A DNA stretch of 64,000 bases from G963667675 sp963667675 (GCA_963667675.1 OY763929.1:1674001-1738000), one strand, 5' to 3'. Shown: positions 26,431 to 35,782, numbered from the stretch's first letter. A program made the numbers and translations. Notes: a model not told the origin generated them from the sequence alone.

Positions 26431-28188
26431 TTACTCTTCCTCGTAGTGGCCGCTGGAGAATACGTAGTCGTCGTAGCGGATTATCCAGAGGTTCACCACC
26501 AAGGTTCCCGACGCCCTGGGGTTGGGCCACACGTACTGAATCCAGTGGCCTTCCTCCGTAGCGTTGAGCATCTCTTCGCCTATGGGCTCGTCGGCCAAAA
26601 TCCCCCTGAACGAACGGGCCGGGAGGCCGACCAGCTCGGGCGCTATGGCGGCGGCAACGATATCGCCCTCTGGACCGACTATCATCATCCAGTAAGAGCC
26701 GTCTATGCTCTCCTGGGTGTTGTAGTAGGCCAGCGTCGCCTCTGCGCCCTCCCGTTGGTAGTACTCTATGGCCTCTTGAACGTAGGCTTTCGTGTAGGTT
26801 TCTGGGTCATCAGCCGCCGGATAGTACCCGGATGCAAAGAGTATCCCGTCATGGCGCACGGCGTAGCCCACCTTGGGGACTTCTTGCAGCGTCACCGGGT
26901 GGGGCCACAGGTATTCGACCCAGACCCCTTCTCCTCCGTCCTCGGCTTTGGCCAACTCTTTACCCAGTTCGTAGCCGTCGGAACCCACCACGCTCTTTAT
27001 ATCCACGCCTATCAGGTGAGGCAGCAGCGGGTGGACTACGTAGGAGTCGTTCTCGTCGGTGGCGAAAAGGTACCATTCGCCCTCGAAGCTGGCGACGCTG
27101 TTGTAGTAGGCAATCATGGAGTCAAGGCCGTCGCGCTGGTAACGCGCTATGGCCCGCTCCACGTACTCCACCGTGTAGTCACGGGGGTCGGCGTCTTCCC
27201 AGGCCGGCCCGTCCCCCGTCTGCCCGGCGGGGTAGTAGCCCGAGGCGAATATCAGCCCGTCGTGGCGGATGGCCCAGGTGATCTTGGGCTCTTCCACCCG
27301 CGTAATCGGGTTGGGCCACAGGTACTCGACCCAGATGCCTTCCTCGGTGGCCTGGGCAATCTCCTTGCCCAGTTCCTGCCCGTCGGAACCTACCACGTCC
27401 TTGATGTCCGTGCCGATCAGGTGGGGGAATATGGGATGGACCACGTAGACGTCGTCGGCGCCTATCAGGAACAGGTAGAAGTGGCCTTCTAAGCTGTCCT
27501 CGCTGTTGTAGTAGTCAACCGTCCCATCCAGCCCTGCACTCTCATAGCGGGCTATGGCGCGGCTCACGTAGCCCTGGGTGGCGTCCGCCAGGTTCTCCAG
27601 CAGGATAGAGTGGCTGGACAGGAAGATCAAGCCGTCGTACAGAACGACGTAGGTGCGCAGCGGGTCCTCCCTGACCACTATGCCATCGTCAGTCACGGCC
27701 GGATGGAGTCCCGGACCCTCCAGCCAGACTCCCTGTTCGGTAGCGTTTTCCAGCACCTGGGCTGCTTGCTGGTACTTCTGTCCCAGGAAATCCTGGTAGA
27801 AGGGCATAGCCATCAAGACGCCGCTGTCCGCGTCGAGGATAAACAGGTATCGCTCTCCCTCGATGCTCTCCTCGCTGCTGTAGTAGGCTACGGCGGCGTC
27901 CAGCCCATCCCGCTTGTACCGCTCTATTGCCTTTTCCACGTAGGCTATCGTCAGAGCGTCGTCTTCATTGACGGGCTCCGGCTCCGGGGTTGCGGTTGCC
28001 GTAGGCTCTGGGGTTGCCGTGGGCGCGGCAGTGGGTTCCGGGGTTGCCGTCGGGTCTTCGCCTCCGCCGCAGGCCATGCTGAAGACGGCGGCGGACGCCA
28101 AAGCAAGCAGCAATACCAGCAGGGCTACGCCGACGGGCGACCGTCGCAATATCCCTGTCTTTTTCCCCTGTCCAACCCGATTTGTCAT
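26431..28188 (-). CDS. Lipoprotein with four Cache-like repeats
   Basis: The 585-residue product begins with a basic region, a hydrophobic segment (about residues 17-36) and FSMAC, with Cys40 as probable lipid-attachment site; this is only an approximate lipobox. A Thr-Pro-Glu linker (about 45-72) is followed by four repeats of about 127 residues. Each runs from a Y[VT]..AIERY..DGLDA helix through YYNS..S.EG.WYLF, then HP..PHLIGTDIK.VVGSDG, then WVEYLWP.P, to RHDGLIFASGYY. The pattern resembles single Cache/PAS-like sensor domains, but no signalling output domain is present. The ATG at 28188 is preferred over an upstream one at 28212 because it matches the start of the paralogue next door and follows GAAAG. 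The gene lies directly downstream of its larger paralogue on the same strand. Ligand and role are unknown. Confidence 0.85.
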   Translation of the reverse strand: MTNRVGQGKKTGILRRSPVGVALLVLLLALASAAVFSMACGGGEDPTATPEPTAAPTATPEPTATATPEPEPVNEDDALTIAYVEKAIERYKRDGLDAAVAYYSSEESIEGERYLFILDADSGVLMAMPFYQDFLGQKYQQAAQVLENATEQGVWLEGPGLHPAVTDDGIVVREDPLRTYVVLYDGLIFLSSHSILLENLADATQGYVSRAIARYESAGLDGTVDYYNSEDSLEGHFYLFLIGADDVYVVHPIFPHLIGTDIKDVVGSDGQELGKEIAQATEEGIWVEYLWPNPITRVEEPKITWAIRHDGLIFASGYYPAGQTGDGPAWEDADPRDYTVEYVERAIARYQRDGLDSMIAYYNSVASFEGEWYLFATDENDSYVVHPLLPHLIGVDIKSVVGSDGYELGKELAKAEDGGEGVWVEYLWPHPVTLQEVPKVGYAVRHDGILFASGYYPAADDPETYTKAYVQEAIEYYQREGAEATLAYYNTQESIDGSYWMMIVGPEGDIVAAAIAPELVGLPARSFRGILADEPIGEEMLNATEEGHWIQYVWPNPRASGTLVVNLWIIRYDDYVFSSGHYEEE

Positions 28189-28244
28189 TTCTTTCGCACC
28201 CTGCCTGTACACGCTGAATCAATGACTTGCGGCATGCGTAATAG

Positions 28245-28273
28245 ATAGTAACACGAATCCCTCAGGGAATCAC
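28245..28273 (-). promoter_or_regulatory. Possible promoter of the four-repeat lipoprotein
   Basis: On the minus strand GTGATT (28268-28273) and TACTAT (28245-28250) are 17 bases apart, about 60 bases upstream of the chosen start. The arrangement parallels the better candidate in front of the paralogous gene, which supports co-duplication of the upstream region. The -35 match is weak. Confidence 0.35.
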
Positions 28274-28343
28274 GCCAACCTGCCGGCCGCCGCATAGCCG
28301 GCAGCCTGGTGTGATTAGAGGCGTATTGCACCCTGTATTATAT
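28274..28343. other. Hairpin between the two Cache-repeat genes
   Basis: A stem of eight bases (CTGCCGGC pairing with GCCGGCAG, about 28280-28304) lies between the end of the eight-repeat gene and the promoter region of the four-repeat gene. It could attenuate transcription leaving the upstream gene, but no T-run follows on the minus strand, so it is not a standard terminator. Confidence 0.35.
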
Positions 28344-31300
28344 TTAGCTGGCGTCGTCGGCTGCGGCTTCATCGGACACGTTGGGCCTGTCGTCGTAGTA
28401 GCGGGATGAGAAGAACAGCCCGTCGTAGCGGATGGCCCAGTTGTGAGCGTATAGCGTCTCCGATGACCTGGTATTGGGGAAGACGTGGCTGACCCATACG
28501 CCTTCGGTCGTTGCCGCCGCCAACTCTTCGCCAATCTGCCGGACCCGGCCCCGTGCGAGGTCTTTGAGGTCGGTGCCTATAGTCCGTGGAGCCAGGAGGG
28601 CGACGCGTATGATGTCGTTCTCATCGGCCAGGGTCAGGCTCCACTGTCCGTCAACGCTCTCTTGGCTGTTGTAGTGGGCTATGGCAGCGTCCAGTCCGTT
28701 GGCCTGGTAATACTCGATGGCCTGCTGCACATAGGCCTTGGTCTGTGCGGCCGGGTCTGCAACCTGCGGGTAGTAGCCCGAGGCGAAGATCATCCCGTCA
28801 TGGCGCACGGCGTAGCCCACCTTGGAAACTTCTTGCAGCGTCACCGGGTGGGGCCAGAGGTACTCGACCCAGACTCCTTCTCCCCCATCGGCGGCTTTGG
28901 CCAGTTCCTTGCCCAGTTCGTAGCCGTCGGAACCCACCACGCTCTTTATATCCACGCCTATCAGGTGAGGCAGCAGCGGGTGGACTACGTAGGTGTCGTT
29001 CTCATCGGTGGCGAAGAGATACCATTCGCCCTCGAAGCTGGCGACGCTGTTGTAGTAGTCGAGCATGGACTTCAGGCCGTCGCGCTGGTAACGCTCAATG
29101 GCCCGGTTCACGTAGTCCACGGTGTATTCCCGCGGGTCGGCGTCCTGCCAGGCAGGGGTCCCGGCCTCGGGGCCCCCGGCGTAATAGCCCGAGGCGAAAA
29201 TCAGCCCGTCGTGCCGCACGGCCCAGGTGACCTTCTGCTGTTCCTTCCGGGATACGGGATGGGGCCACAGGTACTCAACCCAGATGCCCCGCTCGGTGGC
29301 CTGGGCAATCTCCTTGCCCAGTTCCTGCCCGTCGGACCCCACCACGGCCTTGATGTCCGTCCCGATGAGGTGGGGGAAGATGGGATGCGCCAGGTAGTTG
29401 TCGTCCGCTCCGATGAGGAACAGGTAGAACTGGCCGTCCAGGCTGTCTTGGCTGTTGTAGTGGGCGATAGTGGCGTCCAGACCGTCCTGTTCGTATCTGG
29501 CGATGGCCTTGTTAACGTACTCCTTGGTGGAACTGGCCACGTCCTCCGTCAGGATGGAGTGGCTGGAGATGAACACCAGGCCGTCGTGAAGGACGACAAG
29601 CATCCGTCGCGGCTCCTCCTGCTTGGTGACTGGGTTGATGCCCCGAGCGTTGAGCCAGCGGCCTTCTCCGGTGGCGACGTCTATCAGGCTCCCCAAGCCG
29701 GAGAACCTCGAGCCGGGGCCGACGTACTGGCCCTCCAGGGAGCGGAGAGCGCCGAACACCAGCAACACGCCTTCGGCGTCTATGAGGGTCAGCGGCCGCC
29801 CGTCTTCGACGCCGGCTTCGCCCTTGTAGTGGGCGACGGTGGCGTCCAAGCCGCTGGCTTCGTAGTAATCAATGGCCTTCTGCACGTAGGCGCGGGTGAG
29901 AACGTCGTCGGCCGACTCTTCAGGACCGCGCTCTTCCACCGAGGTAAAGTAGCTGGAAATGAAAATCAGCCCGTCATGGCGGACCACCCACAAGTTTCTC
30001 CGCAAATTCTCCGACGTGTTCGGGTTGAACCACGGAGTGCTATGCCAGGCGCCTTTCTCAGTGGCCGTGGTCAGCATAGCGCCGTCGTCAGTGCCCACGG
30101 GCGACTGGCGGTCCCTGCCGTCAGTCCCAATCAGGTTCGGGAAATAGGTATCCGCGATGTACAGGTAGTTCTCATCAATCAGCGTCAGCCACCACTGGCC
30201 GTTAATACTCTCCCGGCTGTTGTAATGCGCGATGGTGGCGTCTAACCCGTTGGCTTTGTAGTAGTCAATGGCATCGGCGACGTATTCCCGCGTGTAGGCC
30301 GCGGGGTCCTCAGTTTCGGGGTAGTAGCCCGAAGCGAAGAGCATCCCGTCATGGCGCACGGCGTAGCCCACCTTGGGAACTTCCTTGAGCGTCACCGGAT
30401 GGGGCCACAGATATTCGACCCAAACGCCTTCGCCGCCGTCTTGGGCCGCGGCGAACGCCTTGCCCAATTCGTGGCCGTCGGAACTCACCACGTCCTTAAT
30501 GTCGGTCCCTTTGAGACGGGGGAACAGCGGGTGAACGATGTAGACGTCGTTTTCGTCCGTGGCGAACAGGTACCATTCTCCCTCGAAGCTGGCAACGCTG
30601 TTGTAGTAGTTGAGCATGGACTCCAGGCCGTCGCGCTGGTAACGCTCAATGGCGCGGTTCACGTAGTCCTCTGTGTACTCGCGCGGGGCGACCCCTTCCC
30701 ACGGCGTCGCTTCGACTTCGACGTCTCGTCCGGCGTAGTAACCGGAGGCGAATATCATCCCGTCGTGGCGAATGGCCCAAGTGACCTTCTCACCTTCTTT
30801 GCGGCTGACCGGATGGGGCCAGAGGTACTCCACCCAGATGCCCTGCTCGGTGGCCTGGGCTATCTCCCTGCCCAGTTCCTGGCCGTCAGAGCCTATCACG
30901 TCCTTGATGTCCGTCCCGATGAGGTGAGGGAATATGGGATGGGCCACGTATTTGTCGTCGGCGTCTATGAGGAACAGGTATAACTGTCCTTCCAGGCTGG
31001 ATTGACTGTTGTAGTAGTCAACGGTGGCTTCCAAGCCGTCGCGCTGGTAGAGCTTAATCGCTCTGCTGACGTAATCCTGTGTGGCCTCCTCGACATTTTC
31101 CCGCACTGGGAAGTGTCCTGAAGCGAATACCAAGCCGTCATGCAGGATAAAGATGGCTTGCATCGGCGACTGAGCGCCGGTGGCGGGATTAAAGCCAATC
31201 AAGTTGGCCCATATCCCTTTTTCGGTGATTTCCTCCCGGGCGGGGAAGGCCCCTGTGCCAAGACCCAGGGGAGTCCCCACCAACGCCGGGAAGGGAGCGA

Positions 31301-31787
31301 CGCTCAATAGGGAGTCTTCGTTGACGACGAACAGGGCCCGCTCTCCTTCGTGGCTCTCCCGGCTGTTGTAGTAGGCGAACGCGGCCTCTCGCCCGTCGCT
31401 CTGGTAGCGCTCGATAGCCTTCTCCACGTAGGCGCGGGTGAGGGCTTCGTCGTCCGCGTCGGTGGGATCGGGCTCCGGGGTTGCGGTGGGCGCCGGGGTA
31501 GCCGTTGGCGCGGCGGTAGGCTGCGGGGTTGCGGTCGGCTCAACAGTGGGTTCCGGGGTAGCGGTCGGCGGGGCAGTGGGTTCCGGGGTAGCGGTCGGCG
31601 GGGCAGTAGGCTCAGGAGTAGCGGTCGGCGCAGCAGTGGGTTCCGGGGTTGCTGTCGGGTCGCCGCCGCAGGCCATGCTGAAGACGGCGGCGGACGCCAA
31701 GGCGAGCAGCAATATCAGCAGGGCCACGCCGACGGGCGACCGTCGCAATATCCCCATCTTCTTTCCCTGTCCAACCTGATCTGTCAT
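28344..31787 (-). CDS. Lipoprotein with eight Cache-like repeats
   Basis: This 1,147-residue paralogue of the neighbouring gene has the same N-terminus (MTDQVGQGKK, hydrophobic core, FSMAC with Cys40). A long Thr-Pro-Glu linker (about 43-110) is followed by eight repeats of about 129 residues. Repeats 1-4 and 5-8 form two blocks, each in the same order as the four repeats of the smaller protein: a divergent first unit, a unit with HPIFPHLIGTDIK, a unit with ASFEGEWYLFATDEN, and a divergent last unit. The units resemble Cache/PAS-like extracellular sensor folds (inference). No kinase, HAMP or methyl-acceptor domain follows, so the protein is probably a lipid-anchored binding or scaffold protein. 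The ATG at 31787 follows GAAAAG. What it binds is unknown. Confidence 0.85.
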   Translation of the reverse strand: MTDQVGQGKKMGILRRSPVGVALLILLLALASAAVFSMACGGDPTATPEPTAAPTATPEPTAPPTATPEPTAPPTATPEPTVEPTATPQPTAAPTATPAPTATPEPDPTDADDEALTRAYVEKAIERYQSDGREAAFAYYNSRESHEGERALFVVNEDSLLSVAPFPALVGTPLGLGTGAFPAREEITEKGIWANLIGFNPATGAQSPMQAIFILHDGLVFASGHFPVRENVEEATQDYVSRAIKLYQRDGLEATVDYYNSQSSLEGQLYLFLIDADDKYVAHPIFPHLIGTDIKDVIGSDGQELGREIAQATEQGIWVEYLWPHPVSRKEGEKVTWAIRHDGMIFASGYYAGRDVEVEATPWEGVAPREYTEDYVNRAIERYQRDGLESMLNYYNSVASFEGEWYLFATDENDVYIVHPLFPRLKGTDIKDVVSSDGHELGKAFAAAQDGGEGVWVEYLWPHPVTLKEVPKVGYAVRHDGMLFASGYYPETEDPAAYTREYVADAIDYYKANGLDATIAHYNSRESINGQWWLTLIDENYLYIADTYFPNLIGTDGRDRQSPVGTDDGAMLTTATEKGAWHSTPWFNPNTSENLRRNLWVVRHDGLIFISSYFTSVEERGPEESADDVLTRAYVQKAIDYYEASGLDATVAHYKGEAGVEDGRPLTLIDAEGVLLVFGALRSLEGQYVGPGSRFSGLGSLIDVATGEGRWLNARGINPVTKQEEPRRMLVVLHDGLVFISSHSILTEDVASSTKEYVNKAIARYEQDGLDATIAHYNSQDSLDGQFYLFLIGADDNYLAHPIFPHLIGTDIKAVVGSDGQELGKEIAQATERGIWVEYLWPHPVSRKEQQKVTWAVRHDGLIFASGYYAGGPEAGTPAWQDADPREYTVDYVNRAIERYQRDGLKSMLDYYNSVASFEGEWYLFATDENDTYVVHPLLPHLIGVDIKSVVGSDGYELGKELAKAADGGEGVWVEYLWPHPVTLQEVSKVGYAVRHDGMIFASGYYPQVADPAAQTKAYVQQAIEYYQANGLDAAIAHYNSQESVDGQWSLTLADENDIIRVALLAPRTIGTDLKDLARGRVRQIGEELAAATTEGVWVSHVFPNTRSSETLYAHNWAIRYDGLFFSSRYYDDRPNVSDEAAADDAS

Positions 31788-31849
31788 TTCTTTTCCTTCA
31801 TCCTCGGTATACGATATGCGGTATCAATGCCTAGCAGCAAACGTAAGAT

Positions 31850-31877
31850 ATAATAGCACATACAGTTTAGGAATCAA
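31850..31877 (-). promoter_or_regulatory. Probable promoter of the eight-repeat lipoprotein
   Basis: On the minus strand TTGATT (31872-31877) and TATTAT (31850-31855) are separated by 16 bases, about 65 bases upstream of the start codon. An AT-rich patch in otherwise GC-rich DNA supports the call. The rest of the spacer up to 32109 shows no gene. Confidence 0.45.
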
Positions 31878-32109
31878 TCCGATTGGGAATCAATCCGACT
31901 TGCCAGCGGCGCATAGCGGGAGAATTATGCGACACCTGCTCACAGATGACTAGCTAGTGGAGCGATGGCTGGATATCGGGTTAACATACCGGCCCATACG
32001 ACCTTGCGGACTAGAGAAAGCCGCGCCTTTGGGAGAGGGAATTTCTCCCAGGGTTGTTGCGGCCCGGGAAGATTTGCAGTTGTCCAGAATCGCTCAAGGG
32101 TGAATCAAG

Positions 32110-33819
32110 ATGCGCTACGAACCGGATGATAAGTGTCCGCCGCTAGTAGCGTCAGCCTCGGCGTTACAGATACTTATACCCAACACCATCGGCCTCATCA
32201 TGCTGGCGGCTTTGGTGGTGCGGGCAGCCGACGAATCCGACGCCTACCTGGGATGGGTGATATTCACCGCGCTGGCGGTCTCCGGGGCCGGGATGATCCT
32301 GCACGCCCTGCGGTTCCGGTATCTAGGGTCGGGCCGCCTCGTCGTCACCAACTTCAACGTCCCGTTCCTGGCGGTCTGTGCTTTGGCGCTCCAGGCCGGC
32401 GGGCCGAGTTTGCTGGCCAGCTTGATAGTAGCTTCGACCTTGGCGCAGTTCGTTTTAACCTTGCGCCTGGCCTCGCTGCGCCGGATATTTACCCCAACCG
32501 TGAGCGGGGTAGTGGTCATGCTGGTGGCTGTTTCGGCCGTGCCTTATATCATCAGCAGCACGGTTATAGTGCCGGAAGGGGTATCGGCGGCGGTCTTCCT
32601 GGCGCCTGGAATGGCTGCGCTGGCGGTTGGGGCTGCCATATCCCTGCAAGGCACGGCGGTCTGGCGCATGTGGATTTTGCCGGTCACCGTAGCCGCCGGG
32701 GTGGTTGCAGCCGCGCCCCTGGGCTTCTACGACACCGGCGTCATAGGTGACGCTCCGTGGGTGAGCTTGCCCGATTTCGGATGGCCGGGGCTGGACCTGG
32801 AGTTTGGCATAGATTTCTGGTCCCTGCTGCCGGTCTTCGTATTTGTGAACCTGACCGCGTTTATGAAAACGGTGGGAGACTTGTCGGTGATATACCGAGC
32901 TTCCTACCGGAACCCGGCGGCCCCCGACTTCCGGGCGGTGCAGGGGAGCTTGAACGTGTCCGGTCTGGGCACCCTGTTTTCCGGCCTTTTGGGGACCCTG
33001 CCCGTGGCCGCGCCCTGGGCGGTCACCGTGGTTTACGTCGGCTTTACCGGCGTGGCGGCCAAGAGCGTGGGGATATACCTGGGACTGCTGACCATAGCCA
33101 TTGCCCCCTTTTCCAAGTTTCTGGCCATACTGGTGGCCATTCCCAGCCCGGTGGTAAGCGCGGTATACGTGATTATTTTTGGGATGCTTTTCGTCGAGGG
33201 CGCGAAAACGGTCTTCACCGGACAGCTCGACCAGAAAAAGGCCACCATCACCGGCGTCTCCATGGTATTGGGCTTGTCCGCCGGAATTTTCAGCGGGCTT
33301 ATCGAGGGGGTCACCAGTCAGTTGGTGGGCAACACCATCGTCGTCGGCGGTATTGCGGCGATCGGCATGACCCTGTTCACCGAATTATCGAGTTTTCACA
33401 TCAGGAAGCTGCGGGTTGACTTGTCCCAGTCTTCCCTGCCGGCCGTCGACGATTTTCTCGGCCAATTCGCCGACAGGCATTCGTGGACGGAGGAGGGTAA
33501 GAACCGGCTGCGGCTGGTGGGGGAGGAAGTGGTGTTGAGCCTGCTGGAAGAGGAGGGAGACGAGACTGCGGGGCAGAAGCGCCGGTTGGTGGCCACGATT
33601 CGCCCCGAAAGCGGCTCGGCCGAACTGGAAATCGTGGTTGCCTCGGACGACGCCGTGCAGGGGAACATCGAAGACCGCATGGCGTACATGCATGAGGGGG
33701 AAAGCCTGGAAGACGGGCAGGGAACGTCTCTGCGCATTCTGCGCCACTACGCCTCGTCGGTGCACCACCGCCAATACTACGGGATAGACATAATCAGTTG
33801 CCGCGTGGTGGACGAGTAG
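32110..33819 (+). CDS. NCS2-type permease with C-terminal GHKL-like domain
   Basis: The 569-residue product has about twelve to fourteen hydrophobic segments in residues 15-425 and the layout of the nucleobase:cation symporter-2 (xanthine/uracil permease) family: an early ALQILIPNTIGLIML segment, a FVNLTAFMKTVGDLS segment, and GLGTLFSGLLGTLP. Glutamates that bind uracil in E. coli UraA (in AEHVGH and GENIG segments, from memory) are not evident here, so the substrate may differ. After the membrane part, about 140 residues are soluble; WTEEGKNRLRLVGEEV and GTSLRILRHYASSV recall RsbW-type anti-sigma/GHKL ATPase folds, but the usual Asn of the N-box is absent. AAGG lies upstream of the ATG. The aldo/keto reductase remnant begins 10 bases downstream. 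Confidence 0.7.
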   Translation: MRYEPDDKCPPLVASASALQILIPNTIGLIMLAALVVRAADESDAYLGWVIFTALAVSGAGMILHALRFRYLGSGRLVVTNFNVPFLAVCALALQAGGPSLLASLIVASTLAQFVLTLRLASLRRIFTPTVSGVVVMLVAVSAVPYIISSTVIVPEGVSAAVFLAPGMAALAVGAAISLQGTAVWRMWILPVTVAAGVVAAAPLGFYDTGVIGDAPWVSLPDFGWPGLDLEFGIDFWSLLPVFVFVNLTAFMKTVGDLSVIYRASYRNPAAPDFRAVQGSLNVSGLGTLFSGLLGTLPVAAPWAVTVVYVGFTGVAAKSVGIYLGLLTIAIAPFSKFLAILVAIPSPVVSAVYVIIFGMLFVEGAKTVFTGQLDQKKATITGVSMVLGLSAGIFSGLIEGVTSQLVGNTIVVGGIAAIGMTLFTELSSFHIRKLRVDLSQSSLPAVDDFLGQFADRHSWTEEGKNRLRLVGEEVVLSLLEEEGDETAGQKRRLVATIRPESGSAELEIVVASDDAVQGNIEDRMAYMHEGESLEDGQGTSLRILRHYASSVHHRQYYGIDIISCRVVDE

Positions 33820-33829
33820 AGACGAGTCC

Positions 33830-34261
33830 ATGGAATACCGCAAGTTCGGGCCGACCGACCTGACGGTCTCAGTCCTGGGCTTCGGCTGCTACGACGCGGC
33901 GGGCGCCTACGCTGAAGACCAGGAATTCGGTGTCAACGACTTCCGGGCCACCGGCGGCAACCCAGACATGACTGTCGGGATATATGACAAGGACGCTTTC
34001 GCCCGGAACGTGCGCCTGGTCAACGACTTGAAACCTATTGCCGAGAGCCGGGGCAAGACGGTGGCACAGATGGCCCTAAGGTGGGTCTTGACCCATCCCG
34101 CCATAAGCGTGGCCCTGGTCGGCACGTTGAACACGCAACAGTTGGAAGAGAACATCGGGACCCTGGATTGGGCGCTGTCGGGAGAGGACATGCGCCGGAT
34201 AGACGAGGTGTTTGCCAAATACGGCGTCAACACCAGTCCCCCCATGTTCACGAGCTTCTAG
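33830..34261 (+). pseudogene. Aldo/keto reductase remnant with internal deletion
   Basis: The 143-residue frame starts like an aldo/keto reductase (MEYRKFGPTDLTVSVLGFGC) but jumps after about 30 residues to the family's C-terminal third: NVRLVNDLKPIAESRGKTVAQ, then ALRWVLTHPAISVALVGT, then LEENIGTLDWALSGED. Family members are about 310-330 residues, so roughly 170-190 are missing, including the barrel strands that carry the catalytic Asp/Tyr/Lys/His. The frame is intact across the deletion. It starts 10 bases after the permease stop and may be translationally coupled. It is unlikely to be a working oxidoreductase, although a short peptide could still be made. Confidence 0.75.
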
Positions 34262-34568
34262 CCGCGGCCTGCTGCGCGGGAAGGGCGGTTGCTCCGGTTG
34301 CCTCGTTCAGACCGCACATTGCGGGTTACTGACGTCACCGTGCGCCACCAAAAGCTCCACGGCGTGGATATTGTGACGGTCCAGGTGGATGGGGCGCGTG
34401 AGTCGACTGTGGAGAGGCAGCCGGGAAATCCACAGGTGCTGAGAACAGGGCTGAGGTCACTGGTGGAGGCCCATCCTTGGCGAGTAAATTCGAGGCGAGC
34501 GGTCAAAAGTCGTTGCCCGATCTGTCTTGGCGACCACAGCCCAATTCAGTGCGGCTAGCCGGTATGTG
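34262..34568. other. Intergenic stretch, nothing recognised
   Basis: About 300 bases between the reductase remnant and the end of the next lipoprotein gene. Short open frames exist on both strands, but none has a ribosome site plus a recognisable motif, and I see no terminator or strong repeat. Confidence 0.5.
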
Positions 34569-35627
34569 CTACTGCGACGCCAAAGCGGCGGTGTAGACCT
34601 GTTGCATCCGCAGAAGCTCTTCGTCGTTGAAGCACTCCCACATCTTGATCCCATTGTCCGCTATCTCCACCAAGTCCTCAACGCTCGTCGACGAAAAGTC
34701 GAGCAATGTTGGGTTGACCAGCGCTGCGTAACGCGGGTGCCCGCTGGCGAACTCGGTGATGCAAGCTCGGCTATTGTCGCTCAGCCCCCCGGTCTGGGAC
34801 CCGATGACCGACACGAAGATGGGCACGTAGCTTTCTTGAGAAATGCAAGCAGTCACGGAGTCCGACATTCCAAAGCCCTGGGTTGCCGTGGATCCCAGCA
34901 GCGCGGCGTAATCTTCGTCCGTCAGCGCATCCTGGATACAGGAGGCCTCGGACTCCGGAATCATGCCGATAATGTCCGCCGCAGCCGACGTATTGGCGTC
35001 CAGAGCGGCTTGTATGCGGGCCAGGTACCCCACCTTCTCCACCGGGGTCATGCAGTTGTAGAACTCCAGGGCATACGGCCGCGTTGCTGAAGTTTCGTGA
35101 ATTTGGCCCGGTGGCGTCATTCCGAGGCCCGTCAGAACCGCGAGGGGACTTTCTCTACCGACCCTGATCATGCATGCGCGGGTGTCGGAGGTCCATCCGG
35201 CCTGCAAGTCGAGGAAGGCGATTCCGAACACCACTAGGTTTTCTGGTTTGGCACACTGGAATATCGGCAATACAAGGTTCTCACCGCTGGCCGTCAGAAT
35301 CGACAGAATCGGCTCGTTGGACATTTTCTCGTAGGCAGCATCTCCGATGGCCGTGCGAAGGCAGGAGGTCTCGGCTTCGGAGAAGAGCGCCAGCACGTCC
35401 TTCCCTGTCGTCGTCGGGGTGAGCCTCAACTCCTCGAGGGCCGGGGTGGCGGTGGGCGGAAGGGGCGTTGGTGTTGCCGTAGATTCAGGCGTTGGTGTTG
35501 CCGTGGGTTCAGGCGTTGGTGTTGCCGTGGGTTCAGGCGTTGGTGTTGGGTCGGACCCGCAGGCGGCAGCTATCAGAACCAGCAGGGTTATCAGCGAAGC
35601 TACCCAAAGCCATCGATATAACCTCAT
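34569..35627 (-). CDS. Thr-Pro-linked lipoprotein with duplicated Cys module
   Basis: The 352-residue product has a clean lipoprotein signal: MRLYRW, a hydrophobic core and IAAAC with Cys23. A Thr-Pro-Glu linker (about 27-62) is followed by two related modules. Each starts with SEAE.SC (or PESEASC), continues with a C[LI]..A..D..Y helix, and ends in a region with SDTRACM or SDNSRACI. The Cys pairs are conserved between the copies and may form disulfides outside the cell. The ATG at 35627 is chosen because GGGAG lies six bases upstream; an ATG at 35639 has no such site. I do not recognise the family. Confidence 0.8.
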   Translation of the reverse strand: MRLYRWLWVASLITLLVLIAAACGSDPTPTPEPTATPTPEPTATPTPESTATPTPLPPTATPALEELRLTPTTTGKDVLALFSEAETSCLRTAIGDAAYEKMSNEPILSILTASGENLVLPIFQCAKPENLVVFGIAFLDLQAGWTSDTRACMIRVGRESPLAVLTGLGMTPPGQIHETSATRPYALEFYNCMTPVEKVGYLARIQAALDANTSAAADIIGMIPESEASCIQDALTDEDYAALLGSTATQGFGMSDSVTACISQESYVPIFVSVIGSQTGGLSDNSRACITEFASGHPRYAALVNPTLLDFSSTSVEDLVEIADNGIKMWECFNDEELLRMQQVYTAALASQ

Positions 35628-35782
35628 TTTCGCTCCCATGCTTTAACTTTTGACCAATTCTAACACACCAGTACACCAGCGCGTGTCAAGAATACCAGCA
35701 AGTCAGCGTCCTGTGGGCGGTAGTCCCGCTAAAGTGGCCTACTAAATGGCCTACTGGACGGTTTTGCGCCGTAGCTAATCGG

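Noticed and set aside
26885..30700. Transposable element as cause of the near-identical DNA in the two Cache-repeat genes
   Set aside because: No transposase, terminal inverted repeats or target-site duplication are seen; the identity follows coding repeats and fits gene duplication.
34289..34558. Small plus-strand gene between the reductase remnant and lipoprotein
   Set aside because: No ribosome site, no recognisable motif, and an equally long frame lies on the other strand.
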